In this document: in pieces, positions 14,906 through 22,678 of the stretch
Numbering within the stretch: position 1 is the stretch's first letter
Layout: the number at the start of each line of letters is the position of its first letter
Source: JBHEPS01 sp046261635
Lineage (GTDB): Bacteria > Acidobacteriota > Thermoanaerobaculia > Gp7-AA8
Length of the DNA stretch: 44,850 bases
NCBI GenBank assembly: GCA_046261635.1
Contig: JBHEOL010000172.1
Coordinates: 1 to 44,850 of the forward strand
Direction: 5' to 3'
Position numbers and translations under genes: made by a program
Notes under the pieces: model-generated
The model's database searches: none
Seen by the model: the letters and a program-made list of their open reading frames with translations, nothing else
Told to the model about the DNA's origin: nothing

Positions 14906-15772
14906 TCAGGTGAGATATTTTCCGATGATCGGCTCGAGCTCCGACCTGGTTTCTTCTGGAATCGCTGAGTGCTCGGTGAGAATCGCGAACCGCAGGGCGC
15001 TGCTGCATTCGCATTCCCGCTTTCTGGCGGCCAGCTCCCCGACGACTCCGCGCACCGTTGCACAGGCAGCGTCTGCATTCTTGTTGAGATAGCCGATCAC
15101 CGCCTCCACGCTGACCGCGACCTCGGTCTCGTGCCACGCGTCGTAGTCGGTCACCAGCGCCATGGTGGCGTAACAGATCTCCGCCTCCCGAGCCAGCTTC
15201 GCTTCCTGAAGATTCGTCATTCCGATGACGTCCACGCCCCAGGAGCGATACAACAGCGACTCCGCCCGGGTGGAGAACTGCGGGCCTTCCATACAGAGAT
15301 AGACCCCGCCCTCGTGAACCGTCGCGCCTGCGAGCCGGGCGGACTGCGCCAACGCTTTCGACGTCGCGAGGCAGATCGGCTGAGCGAACGAAACGTGACC
15401 CACGACACCTCTGCCGAAGAAGGTGTCCGGACGGTGACGCGTCCTGTCGATGAACTGATCGGGAAACACCATGTGGGTCGGGGCGTAAGCCTCGCGCATC
15501 GATCCCACAGCGGACGCCGACAGAAGGGTCTCCACGCCAAGGACCTTGAACCCGTAGATGTTCGCCCTGAAATTCAGCTCCGAAGGCATGAGCCGGTGTC
15601 CTCGCCCATGACGTGCGAGAAACGCGACCTTCACGCCCTCCAGCTCGCCAATGACGTAGGCGTCCGAAGGATCGCCGAACGGTGTTCTGACGACTCGCTC
15701 CTCCACCACGCGCAGGCCGTCCATCCGGTAGAGACCCGACCCGCCGATCACACCGATCGTCGCTTCGCTCAT
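14906..15772 (-). CDS. mtnP: S-methyl-5'-thioadenosine phosphorylase
   Basis: 288 residues of the PNP/MTAP type 2 fold. Visible are IGVIGGSGLY at the N-terminus, the phosphate-binding FLARHGRGH, LLSASAVGSMRE, and the substrate-binding block MEGPQFSTRAES with IGMTNLQEAKLAREAEICYA. MtnP splits methylthioadenosine, the by-product of polyamine and SAM chemistry, with phosphate to adenine and methylthioribose-1-phosphate. A broader purine nucleoside phosphorylase role is possible. The start overlaps the Gfo/Idh stop by ATGA, so it is coupled to the lipid A genes although its pathway is unrelated. Confidence 0.92.
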   Translation of the reverse strand: MSEATIGVIGGSGLYRMDGLRVVEERVVRTPFGDPSDAYVIGELEGVKVAFLARHGRGHRLMPSELNFRANIYGFKVLGVETLLSASAVGSMREAYAPTHMVFPDQFIDRTRHRPDTFFGRGVVGHVSFAQPICLATSKALAQSARLAGATVHEGGVYLCMEGPQFSTRAESLLYRSWGVDVIGMTNLQEAKLAREAEICYATMALVTDYDAWHETEVAVSVEAVIGYLNKNADAACATVRGVVGELAARKRECECSSALRFAILTEHSAIPEETRSELEPIIGKYLT

Positions 15773-16734
15773 CGGCGCACCTGCCGCGACTCCCAGGTCT
15801 GGACCGAGCGGTCGATCGCCTCACCGACCCGGATCGCAAGCTCGAGTGCCGCCAGACCATCCTCACCGGCGACGAGCGGTCGCCTCCGGGTTCGAACGCA
15901 GTCGACGAAGGCTTCGAGCTCGGCTCGCAACGGCTCCTTCTTCTGGACTTCCAGCTCAAGCGGCTCGATACCAGGCCGCTCTCCCGCGGTCGTCAGGCGG
16001 TACCCGTGCACCTGCTGCTCGCGGGTATCGACCGAGATGTAGGCATGGCTTCCAAACAGCCGGAACTTCCGGACTCTCTCGCTGGCGACGCGACTCGCGG
16101 TGAGGTTGGCGACGGCGCCACTGGCGAGCTCGAGCCGAACGTTCGCCATGTCGACCTTCTCGGTGAGGACTGGAATCCCGACTGCGTGGATCGCCACCAC
16201 GTCCGAGCCGAGGAGGGAAAGCACGAGCTGCAGATCGTGGATCATGAGGTCGAGAAGGACGTCGATGTCGAGCGACCTCCCCGAGAAAGCTCCGAGGCGG
16301 TCTGCCTCGACGTATCGGGGTTTCCCGATGTGCGGGATCGCGGCGAGAATCGCGGGGTTGTACCGCTCGACGTGACCCACCTGGATCAGCCGCCCGCGCT
16401 CGGCCGCAAGGGCGATGATTCGCCGGGCTTCGGCCGGATCGGCGGTGATCGGCTTCTCGATCATGACATCGACATTGCCGAGGAGAAGCTGTTCGGCGAT
16501 CCTGCCATGCATGTCGGTCGTCGACGCAATGACCGCCGCATCGATCAGACCCTCGAGCTCTTCCAGGGCATGGAAGCGCCGGAGGCCGAGCTTCGACGTG
16601 ACCTCGGCGGCTGCTTCGTCCCTCGGTTCGATGAAGCCGACGAGGTCCACCTCGGGCATCTCGGTGAGGACTCGCGCGTGGGTACGGCCGAGAAAGCCGG
16701 TCCCGAGAACTGCAATTCGTACTCGATCGCTCAT
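15769..16734 (-). CDS. Gfo/Idh/MocA-family dehydrogenase in the lpx operon (GnnA-like candidate)
   Basis: 321 residues from the ATG at 16734. The N-terminal Rossmann fold has GTGFLGRTHARVL, followed by the family's EKPIT motif, and the C-terminal half is the sheet-rich substrate domain. These NAD(P) enzymes oxidise or reduce sugars. It starts 7 bases after lpxA. In Acidithiobacillus and Leptospira an enzyme of this family, GnnA, oxidises UDP-GlcNAc at C3 so that GnnB can aminate it for amide-linked lipid A; gnnA lies next to lpxA in Acidithiobacillus. That role is a reasonable guess. No GnnB aminotransferase is in the window, so another UDP-sugar substrate is also possible. Confidence 0.85.
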   Translation of the reverse strand: MSDRVRIAVLGTGFLGRTHARVLTEMPEVDLVGFIEPRDEAAAEVTSKLGLRRFHALEELEGLIDAAVIASTTDMHGRIAEQLLLGNVDVMIEKPITADPAEARRIIALAAERGRLIQVGHVERYNPAILAAIPHIGKPRYVEADRLGAFSGRSLDIDVLLDLMIHDLQLVLSLLGSDVVAIHAVGIPVLTEKVDMANVRLELASGAVANLTASRVASERVRKFRLFGSHAYISVDTREQQVHGYRLTTAGERPGIEPLELEVQKKEPLRAELEAFVDCVRTRRRPLVAGEDGLAALELAIRVGEAIDRSVQTWESRQVRR

Positions 16735-16741
16735 CGTCGCC

Positions 16742-17521
16742 CTACCGGATGAAGCCGCGCCTGGATGCTCGAACGAACTCGGCGAGATAGCGGACCTCGG
16801 GGAAATGCGATAGCTCGGCATCGAGCCGCGACAGCGCATCCGCGAGTTTCAATTTCGATCGAATCAGAATCCGATAGGCCCGCTGGAGAGCCTCGATCGT
16901 TTCCTTTGGAAACCCTTTCCTCTCCAGCCCGAGCGTGTTGATCCCGTAGGTCTTCGGATCGCGATTACCGACCGTCTTGCAGAAGGGAAGGACATCCTGG
17001 ACGCAGATGGAAGCCGCTCCGATGAAAGCGTGGTCACCGACCCGGCAGAACTGATGCACCGCGGCGAACGCGCCGATCGTCGAAGAATCTCCGACATCGA
17101 CGTGTCCCGCGAGGGTTGCGCCATTGGCAAAAATCGTGCTGTCGCCAATGTGGCAGTCGTGGGCGATGTGGCTGTAAGCCATCATGAAATTGTTCGAGCC
17201 TATCGACGTCAAGGCCCCGCCGCCCTCGGTGCCTCGATTGATGGTGATGAACTCCCGAAAGACGTTGTCGTTCCCGATTCGGAGCTCGGTCTTCTCCTTG
17301 CCGAACTTGAGATCCTGAGGATCGGTGCCGATGGAAGCATGTCCGATGAAACGGTTCCGCTCGCCGATCGCCGTGGGCCCCTCGATCCGCACGTGCGGAC
17401 CGATCTCCGTTCCGGAGCCGATCGATACCGAGGCTCCGACGATCGCGTATGGGCCGACACGCACGTCATCTGCCAACGCTGCCTCGGGGCTCACCTTCGC
17501 AGTACTGTCGATCTGCGCCAT
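16742..17521 (-). CDS. lpxA: UDP-N-acetylglucosamine O-acyltransferase LpxA
   Basis: 259 residues, close to the usual 262. The first two thirds is a left-handed beta-helix of hexapeptide repeats (for example IGSGTEIGPHVRI, IGDSTIFANGATLAG). The catalytic histidine lies in YSHIAHDCHIGD. The C-terminus is the helical cap. LpxA transfers a hydroxyacyl chain from ACP to UDP-GlcNAc, the first lipid A step, in the cytoplasm. The ATG follows the fabZ stop with no gap. The dehydrogenase directly downstream raises the question of whether it prefers GlcNAc or the 3-amino sugar. Confidence 0.95.
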   Translation of the reverse strand: MAQIDSTAKVSPEAALADDVRVGPYAIVGASVSIGSGTEIGPHVRIEGPTAIGERNRFIGHASIGTDPQDLKFGKEKTELRIGNDNVFREFITINRGTEGGGALTSIGSNNFMMAYSHIAHDCHIGDSTIFANGATLAGHVDVGDSSTIGAFAAVHQFCRVGDHAFIGAASICVQDVLPFCKTVGNRDPKTYGINTLGLERKGFPKETIEALQRAYRILIRSKLKLADALSRLDAELSHFPEVRYLAEFVRASRRGFIR

Positions 17522-17956
17522 TTAGGTCCTCTCCACCATCACGCTCAACAGCGTGGCTTCCGCCACGATCGTCCCGTCGACTCGCGCGACTCCCTGGAGC
17601 CTCGCCGTGGTCGACTTCCTCTGAAGGACGGTGACCTCCATCAGGAGCTGATCGCCCGGAGTCACGGGCTTGCGAAACCGCGCCTTGTCGATGCCTCCGA
17701 AAAAGAAGAGCTTACGATGACGGTCCTCCATGTTCTTCAGGAACATCAGCGCCCCGCACTGCGCCATCGCCTCGACGACCAGTACGCCGGGCATGACGGG
17801 CTCCCCCGGAAAGTGCCCGTTGAAGAAGGGTTCGTTGAAGGTCACGTTCTTGAGCCCGACGATCCGCTTCTCATCCTCGAGCTCGAGGATGCGATCGACG
17901 AGCAGCAGCGGATAGCGATGCGGCAGGTAGTCCAGAATCTCCTTGATATTCAGCAT
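17522..17956 (-). CDS. fabZ: 3-hydroxyacyl-ACP dehydratase FabZ
   Basis: 144 residues, the normal size. The hot-dog active site NGHFPGEPVMPGVLVVEAMAQ shows the catalytic histidine and glutamate. LPHRYPLLLVDRI at the N-terminus is characteristic. FabZ dehydrates 3-hydroxyacyl-ACP in fatty acid elongation and competes with LpxA/LpxD for the same substrate, which explains its constant place between lpxD and lpxA. A GGGAGAG SD precedes the ATG; the lpxD stop lies 24 bases upstream. Confidence 0.96.
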   Translation of the reverse strand: MLNIKEILDYLPHRYPLLLVDRILELEDEKRIVGLKNVTFNEPFFNGHFPGEPVMPGVLVVEAMAQCGALMFLKNMEDRHRKLFFFGGIDKARFRKPVTPGDQLLMEVTVLQRKSTTARLQGVARVDGTIVAEATLLSVMVERT

Positions 17957-17980
17957 GCTCTCTCCCGAGTGCTCGTTCGG

Positions 17981-18997
17981 TCATTCATTTCCGGTCCCAC
18001 GCTCCAGAGCCTCGAGACGCGCGAGAATGTCAGGCAGCCTGCGGACCAGCGCTTCCGCCCTCAGATGCTCACGCAGAGGACGTGCCGGGCTCCCCGCCAG
18101 TGTGATCGGCCCCTCGAAGTCCTTCATGACCGCCGACTGGGCCGCCACCATGACCTTCGGCCCGATCCGCACGTGGCCCGACACTCCGGACTGCCCCGCC
18201 AGAACCGCGTAATCACCGACCTCGCTCGATCCAGCGAGCGCAACCTGCGCGACGATCAGACATCCCCGTCCGACTCTCGCGTTGTGCGCGATCTGAACCA
18301 GATTGTCGATCTTCGTTCCCGCTCCAATGACGGTCTCCCCGAGCGCCGCGCGATCGATCGTCGTATTGGCCCCGATCTCGACGTCGTCTTCGATCCGGAC
18401 GATACCGATCTGCGGAATCTTGTGGTGAACGCCGCCGCTGCTCGCGAAGCCGAAGCCGTCCGCTCCGATGACGACGCCGGAGTGAACGATGCAGCGACGG
18501 CCGATCCGGCAGCCGTAATAGACGGTCACGCCCGGATGGAGCACCGAGTCCTCACCGATCCCGGCGCCCGCCCCGACATGCACCCCTTCGAACAGGACGG
18601 CCCGGTCCCCGATAATCGCCCCTTCGCCGATCGTTGCAAATGCTCCGATGCGGACCCCCTCGCCCACTTTCGCCGAAGAGGCGATCCTCGCGTCGGGAGA
18701 TATCCCTTCAGGAAGCGGAAACCCCGAGAAAAACCTCTGCAGCACGATCGCGAGGGCGAAGTACGGATCGCGCACGCGGATCCAGCGCGAAGACTCGCCG
18801 GCCATCCCGCGCTCGACCAGAATCGCCCCCGCCCGCGTCGTGGCCAGGTATTTCTGGTACTTCGCGTTCGCCAGAAAACTCAGGTCTTCCGGCCCCGCGT
18901 CGCCGAGCGCACGGGCGCCGGTGATCCGGCGGCTACGGTCACCGTGAAACTCACCTTCGACCAGGTCGGCGATCTCTCCGAGAGTAACGGTCGGCAT
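17981..18997 (-). CDS. lpxD: UDP-3-O-acylglucosamine N-acyltransferase LpxD
   Basis: 338 residues from the ATG at 18997. The N-terminal uridine-binding domain (VTLGEIADLVEGEF to about residue 100) is followed by a hexapeptide beta-helix. The catalytic histidine lies in VQIAHNARVG. LpxD adds the second, N-linked acyl chain in lipid A synthesis. The frame is open to 19096, but the residues before the domain run through a terminator, so only the ATGs at 18997 or 19009 are credible. No clear SD precedes either. A promoter-like sequence ends just upstream of 18997, so the mRNA may have almost no leader. Confidence 0.92.
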   Translation of the reverse strand: MPTVTLGEIADLVEGEFHGDRSRRITGARALGDAGPEDLSFLANAKYQKYLATTRAGAILVERGMAGESSRWIRVRDPYFALAIVLQRFFSGFPLPEGISPDARIASSAKVGEGVRIGAFATIGEGAIIGDRAVLFEGVHVGAGAGIGEDSVLHPGVTVYYGCRIGRRCIVHSGVVIGADGFGFASSGGVHHKIPQIGIVRIEDDVEIGANTTIDRAALGETVIGAGTKIDNLVQIAHNARVGRGCLIVAQVALAGSSEVGDYAVLAGQSGVSGHVRIGPKVMVAAQSAVMKDFEGPITLAGSPARPLREHLRAEALVRRLPDILARLEALERGTGNE

Positions 18998-19007
18998 TCG
19001 GGAGCGC

Positions 19008-19035
19008 ATTGTACCCGCCGAACGGGCGGGGACAA
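19008..19035 (-). promoter_or_regulatory. Candidate promoter inside the skp-lpxD junction
   Basis: On the minus strand TTGTCC (19030-19035) and TACAAT (19008-19013) are 16 bases apart, a fair sigma-70-type pair. The -35 overlaps the T run of the upstream terminator and the spacer holds a CCCGCC/GGCGGG inverted repeat. Transcription would start about 4 bases before the lpxD ATG at 18997. Confidence 0.4.
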
Positions 19036-19068
19036 AAAAGCCCCCCCGGCGCAAGCGCCGGGGGGGCT
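19034..19068 (-). terminator. Strong intrinsic terminator after skp
   Basis: A 14-bp perfect GC-rich stem (AGCCCCCCCGGCGC with its complement) closes on a tiny TT loop and is followed by TTTTTT on the minus strand. It lies about 25 bases after the skp stop, in front of lpxD. It should stop most bamA-skp transcription. Confidence 0.9.
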
Positions 19069-19092
19069 CGGATTTCGACTCCTCGCGGGCGA

Positions 19093-19617
19093 TCAACCCT
19101 GCGGGCGTTCGTTGTAGCGCTTGATCACCGTGTCGGTGATCTCGATCGCCGGGGAGGCATACACCAGACCCGACTCGAATTTGTTGAAAATGGCGGCGAA
19201 GCCCATTTCCTTACCGAGCTCGTCGATGAGGGGCATGATCTGGGCCTCCATCGCCTGGAGCTCCCGGTCGCGGGCTTCCGCCAGCTCCCGCTCGGCGTCC
19301 TGTCCGGCGCGCTGGAGAAGAATCCGGCGGTCGGAAATCTGCTTCTGCATTTCCGCGATCCGGTCGGCGGCGAGCGACATCCGCTTCTGACTCAGCTCGG
19401 TGTCGAGTGCGCGAATCTCGTCGTCCATCTTCTTGAGTTTCGCGGTCCGCTCCTCCTGCATCTTGCGGAGCTTCTCGAGAGCGGCTTTCCCGGACTCCGA
19501 CTCCGCCAGAACGCGCTGAACGTTGATGACCGCGATCCTCGCGGGTGAGGTTGTCTGCGCCATCGCCGGAACGGCGATCGCCACTGCCAATCCAATGGAA
19601 ACGAAAAACTTGTTCAT
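19093..19617 (-). CDS. skp: OmpH/Skp-family periplasmic chaperone
   Basis: 174 residues. The signal peptide (FFVSIGLAVAIAVPAMAQ) is followed by ARIAVINVQRVLAESESGKAALEKL, the classic start of the Skp/OmpH fold. The middle (about 50-130) is a charged coiled-coil typical of the tentacle helices, and the end returns to the body (GFAAIFNKFESGLVYASPAIEITDTVIKRYN). Skp holds unfolded outer-membrane proteins in the periplasm on the way to BamA. It follows bamA by 72 bases, with an AAAGGAGAG SD, and is closed by a strong terminator. Confidence 0.93.
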   Translation of the reverse strand: MNKFFVSIGLAVAIAVPAMAQTTSPARIAVINVQRVLAESESGKAALEKLRKMQEERTAKLKKMDDEIRALDTELSQKRMSLAADRIAEMQKQISDRRILLQRAGQDAERELAEARDRELQAMEAQIMPLIDELGKEMGFAAIFNKFESGLVYASPAIEITDTVIKRYNERPQG

Positions 19618-19689
19618 GGTCTCTCCTTTTATCCACGGCCCTGTCGGGGCCCTATGCCTGCGAGGTGTCTGGGGTGATTCCGTCCGGAA

Positions 19690-22065
19690 TCAAAACGTGT
19701 TGCCGATGGAGAACTGGAAGGACTGGAACTCGTCCCCCGGCTGCTCGTCGACGTTGACCGCATAAATGAAGCGGAGGGGAAACTGGAACACGGGGAGAAA
19801 GATCCTCAGCTCCGCGCCCGCGGTGTAACGGAACTCCGAGGGATCGAACGTCTCCTCGTACGCGTACGACTGACCGGCATCGGCAAACAGCACCAGTCGC
19901 AAAGGATCGTTGATGCGGTAGAGGTACTCGAAATTCGCGACGCCGTACTTGTAGCCGCCGACCCGCTGGAGGTTTCCGTTGATCTCTTCGCGGGGAACGA
20001 GAGTATAAGACTTGAAGCCCCGGACCGAGTACTCACCGCCGACATAGAACCTTTCGCTGAACGGCACGCAGAGGCGGCTGTTGGGGTCCGTCGGAATGAG
20101 ATCGATCGCGAAATGGGCGCAATCATCGTCCCCGGTCGGAAAGATCTGGCCGCCCTCGAGATTCAGGCTCCAGGAGCTGCGCCGGGTGAGCGGAGTCCAC
20201 TTGGTGTAATTGATGACCGGCTTGATCAGATTGATCGTGCCGCCGAGCGGACCGCCGGAGTAGTTCACGACCATGCTCGCCTTCGTTCCGCGGAACGTAT
20301 CGAACGGGTTGTCGCGCGAGTCGTACCGGTACGCCGGCACGAAGGTGGAGGTCGTGTACTGATTGTCGCGGATCAGTGGCAGAGGGACGTTCCCGTTCTC
20401 ATCGGGGAAGGGAACGAGCTCGCTTCGCTCTTTGACGTCCTGAAGCGCATAGACGAAGGAGATGCTCTCGAACCTGTCGAGACGGAACCCGTAAGCGAGG
20501 CTTCCGCCCATTGCCTCGCTCTGGATGCCGATCGCCTCGGGAAGCTTGGTCTCCCGATTGAAGAGTGAGATGCCGAACGAGTGCGGCCGATCCAGGAACC
20601 AGGGATCCGAGTAGGAGAGGCTGAAGAAGTCCTGCCGTGCTCCGCTCTGGAAGCTGACGCCGAGGTTTTCTCCCTCGCCGAGGAAGTTCCGCGTCGCGAA
20701 CATCAGCTGGCCGAAAAATCCATAGGCTTCCGAGTAACCGCCCCCGAACTGAATGTCGTTCTTTCCTTGTTCCTGTCCCTTCACCGTGATGTCCACGGTG
20801 CCGGTTTCCTGATTGACCCGGAAATCCGGATTCTCGGTCACCTTGAAATACCCGAGCTGACCGAGCTTGTACATGCTCGCCTTGAAGGTCTCCATGTCCA
20901 TGATGTCGCCCTCGGAGAGGAAGATCTCCCGGCGCAGCACCTTGTCCTTGGTGACCGTGTTTCCCTTGAACTCGAGCCGACCCAGCCGGAACTGCTCACC
21001 TTCGTAGACCTGCAGGTGAACGTTGACGACGTTGTTGTCGACTTCGACATACTGCGGATTGATGTAGGCGTAGATGTATCCCCGCCGGCGGTAAGCCTCT
21101 TCGAAGAGCTCGACGCGGTCCTGGATCGGCTTCCTGCTCAGCGTCTCTCCCTGTTCCAGCGGGAAGCCGCCAAGGAGCTGCTCGGAGGTGAAGACCGTGT
21201 TGCCGGTCGAAGTGACCTCTCCGAACTGATGGACCACGCCCTCCTGGATCGGAACGACGATCCGGACGCGCTCCTTCTTCGTGGTCGTGATCTGGGGATC
21301 GCCGAGCACCACATCCTTGTATCCATGATCGAGATAGAGGTTGCGTACCCGCTCGAGGTCGGCGTCGAGCTTGGACGGGACGTAGACGTTGCGCTTCCTC
21401 GCCCAGGTGTAGAGGTTATGAGCCTTGACCTCTTCCATCTCGCGGCGCAGCTTGCGATCCGAGAAGCGGTCGTTCCCGGTGAACTCGACCCGTGCCACCC
21501 GCGCCTTGATGCCCTCGGCGATCTCGAAGACGATGCGGCGCTCGGAGGGATCGATCATCTCTTCGAGGGATGTCTCGACGCTCACCCCTTCGAATCCGCC
21601 CTCGGAGTACGCGGTTCGAATCGTCTCGGCGGCTCGCCGGATCGTCGTCTGTTCGATCGTGTTCCCCACGTGGAGATCGATGTTCGCCGCCTCCAGCGCC
21701 TCGGTGACTTTCGTCAATCCGAGATTCTTGTTGCCGCGGTACTCGACGGCTCCGATCCGGGGACGCTCGACCACGGTCACCGTCACCACCGCGCCACCAA
21801 CCGACTGCAGGGCTTCGATCCGGATGTCATCGAACAAACCGGTCTGCCATAGGTTGAGGAAATTGCGCCGCAGCGCGGCAGGGTCGTATGGATCGCCGGG
21901 GTTCAGACCGAGGTAGACGCGGATCGTATCGCGGGCGACCGAGGCGTTACCGACGATCTCGACCCGCTCGATCGGTGTGCCCGGCTGGGGCTCTTCGACC
22001 GTCTGGGCCGGCAGCAGGCCGGCCGCGAGGACGAGAATGAGCAGATAAACGGGGAGTCGTTTCAT
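19690..22065 (-). CDS. bamA: BamA outer-membrane assembly factor
   Basis: 791 residues. After a signal peptide (PVYLLILVLAAGLLPAQT) come five POTRA repeats, about 30-390, and a C-terminal 16-strand barrel from about 420. The barrel shows the conserved VRGF motif (GGEYSVRGFKSY) and ends FQFSIGNTF with the terminal phenylalanine expected of outer-membrane proteins. BamA inserts beta-barrel proteins into the outer membrane. A GTG three bases upstream (22068) is an alternative start; neither has a clear SD. Its order with skp, lpxD, fabZ and lpxA is widely conserved in diderms. Confidence 0.95.
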   Translation of the reverse strand: MKRLPVYLLILVLAAGLLPAQTVEEPQPGTPIERVEIVGNASVARDTIRVYLGLNPGDPYDPAALRRNFLNLWQTGLFDDIRIEALQSVGGAVVTVTVVERPRIGAVEYRGNKNLGLTKVTEALEAANIDLHVGNTIEQTTIRRAAETIRTAYSEGGFEGVSVETSLEEMIDPSERRIVFEIAEGIKARVARVEFTGNDRFSDRKLRREMEEVKAHNLYTWARKRNVYVPSKLDADLERVRNLYLDHGYKDVVLGDPQITTTKKERVRIVVPIQEGVVHQFGEVTSTGNTVFTSEQLLGGFPLEQGETLSRKPIQDRVELFEEAYRRRGYIYAYINPQYVEVDNNVVNVHLQVYEGEQFRLGRLEFKGNTVTKDKVLRREIFLSEGDIMDMETFKASMYKLGQLGYFKVTENPDFRVNQETGTVDITVKGQEQGKNDIQFGGGYSEAYGFFGQLMFATRNFLGEGENLGVSFQSGARQDFFSLSYSDPWFLDRPHSFGISLFNRETKLPEAIGIQSEAMGGSLAYGFRLDRFESISFVYALQDVKERSELVPFPDENGNVPLPLIRDNQYTTSTFVPAYRYDSRDNPFDTFRGTKASMVVNYSGGPLGGTINLIKPVINYTKWTPLTRRSSWSLNLEGGQIFPTGDDDCAHFAIDLIPTDPNSRLCVPFSERFYVGGEYSVRGFKSYTLVPREEINGNLQRVGGYKYGVANFEYLYRINDPLRLVLFADAGQSYAYEETFDPSEFRYTAGAELRIFLPVFQFPLRFIYAVNVDEQPGDEFQSFQFSIGNTF

Positions 22066-22257
22066 CACGGGTTCGGAAGTTGGCTCCTGTTAGGACGCTC
22101 GAGGGAGTGGAATCGTTTCACACCGGGAAATGGGGGGTGATTCTAGCCGATCCGGCCCCGCCGGACCGCACTCGACCCCTCGACTCCCTCCCCTGCGCGC
22201 TCCGACTCCCGCATAAGGGGACCCGGTGGAGCGATTATTCCGGGAAACAGGCCCTCT

Positions 22258-22644
22258 TCACCCCTCTCGGTAGGTCGCACGCCCTCCCCCGAAGGACCAG
22301 TTCTCCTTCGGCACTTCGCGCAGCGAGACGATGACGTCGTCCGGACGGACACCGCAATCCCTCTCCAGGTTCGCGGCGATCGCCGCGTAGAGCCGCGCCT
22401 TGGTCTCCGCATCCCGCCCCTGATTGAGTGTGATCTCGATCAGCAGCGGGTCCTCCGACCTCTCCACGCCGCCGAAGCTCGGGTGGACGAGCAGGTTCTC
22501 CCGCGAATGCTCGTGGATCCAGCAGAACTGCGAGTCGGCGGGCGCCTTCGCGGCGCTGACGAGCGCCGCGAGGATCGCTTCACAGATCCGGCGCTTCTCG
22601 GAGGCGCTCTTTCCCTCGGTCAGATGCACGTGCATCAGCGGCAT
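22258..22644 (-). CDS. Tautomerase superfamily protein (long, Tautomerase_2-like)
   Basis: 128 residues, about twice a 4-oxalocrotonate tautomerase. It begins MPLMHVHL, so removal of Met would expose the catalytic Pro1. The pattern EGKSASEKRRICEAILAAL, QFCWIHEHSRENLLVHPSFGG, VRPDDVIVSLREVPKENWSFGGG matches the Tautomerase_2 group that includes Bacillus YusQ. Substrates of that group are mostly unknown. It lies 34 bases after the beta-lactamase-like gene on the same strand and may share its transcript. Confidence 0.85.
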   Translation of the reverse strand: MPLMHVHLTEGKSASEKRRICEAILAALVSAAKAPADSQFCWIHEHSRENLLVHPSFGGVERSEDPLLIEITLNQGRDAETKARLYAAIAANLERDCGVRPDDVIVSLREVPKENWSFGGGRATYREG

Positions 22645-22678
22645 TTCCCTTCTCCTTCCCAGAATTCGGAAGCGGCTC

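Noticed and set aside
17030..19117. 695-residue plus-strand ORF across lpxA-fabZ-lpxD
   Set aside because: Opposite strand of three clear lpx/fab genes; its Arg/Asp/Pro-rich content is typical of antisense frames in GC-rich DNA.
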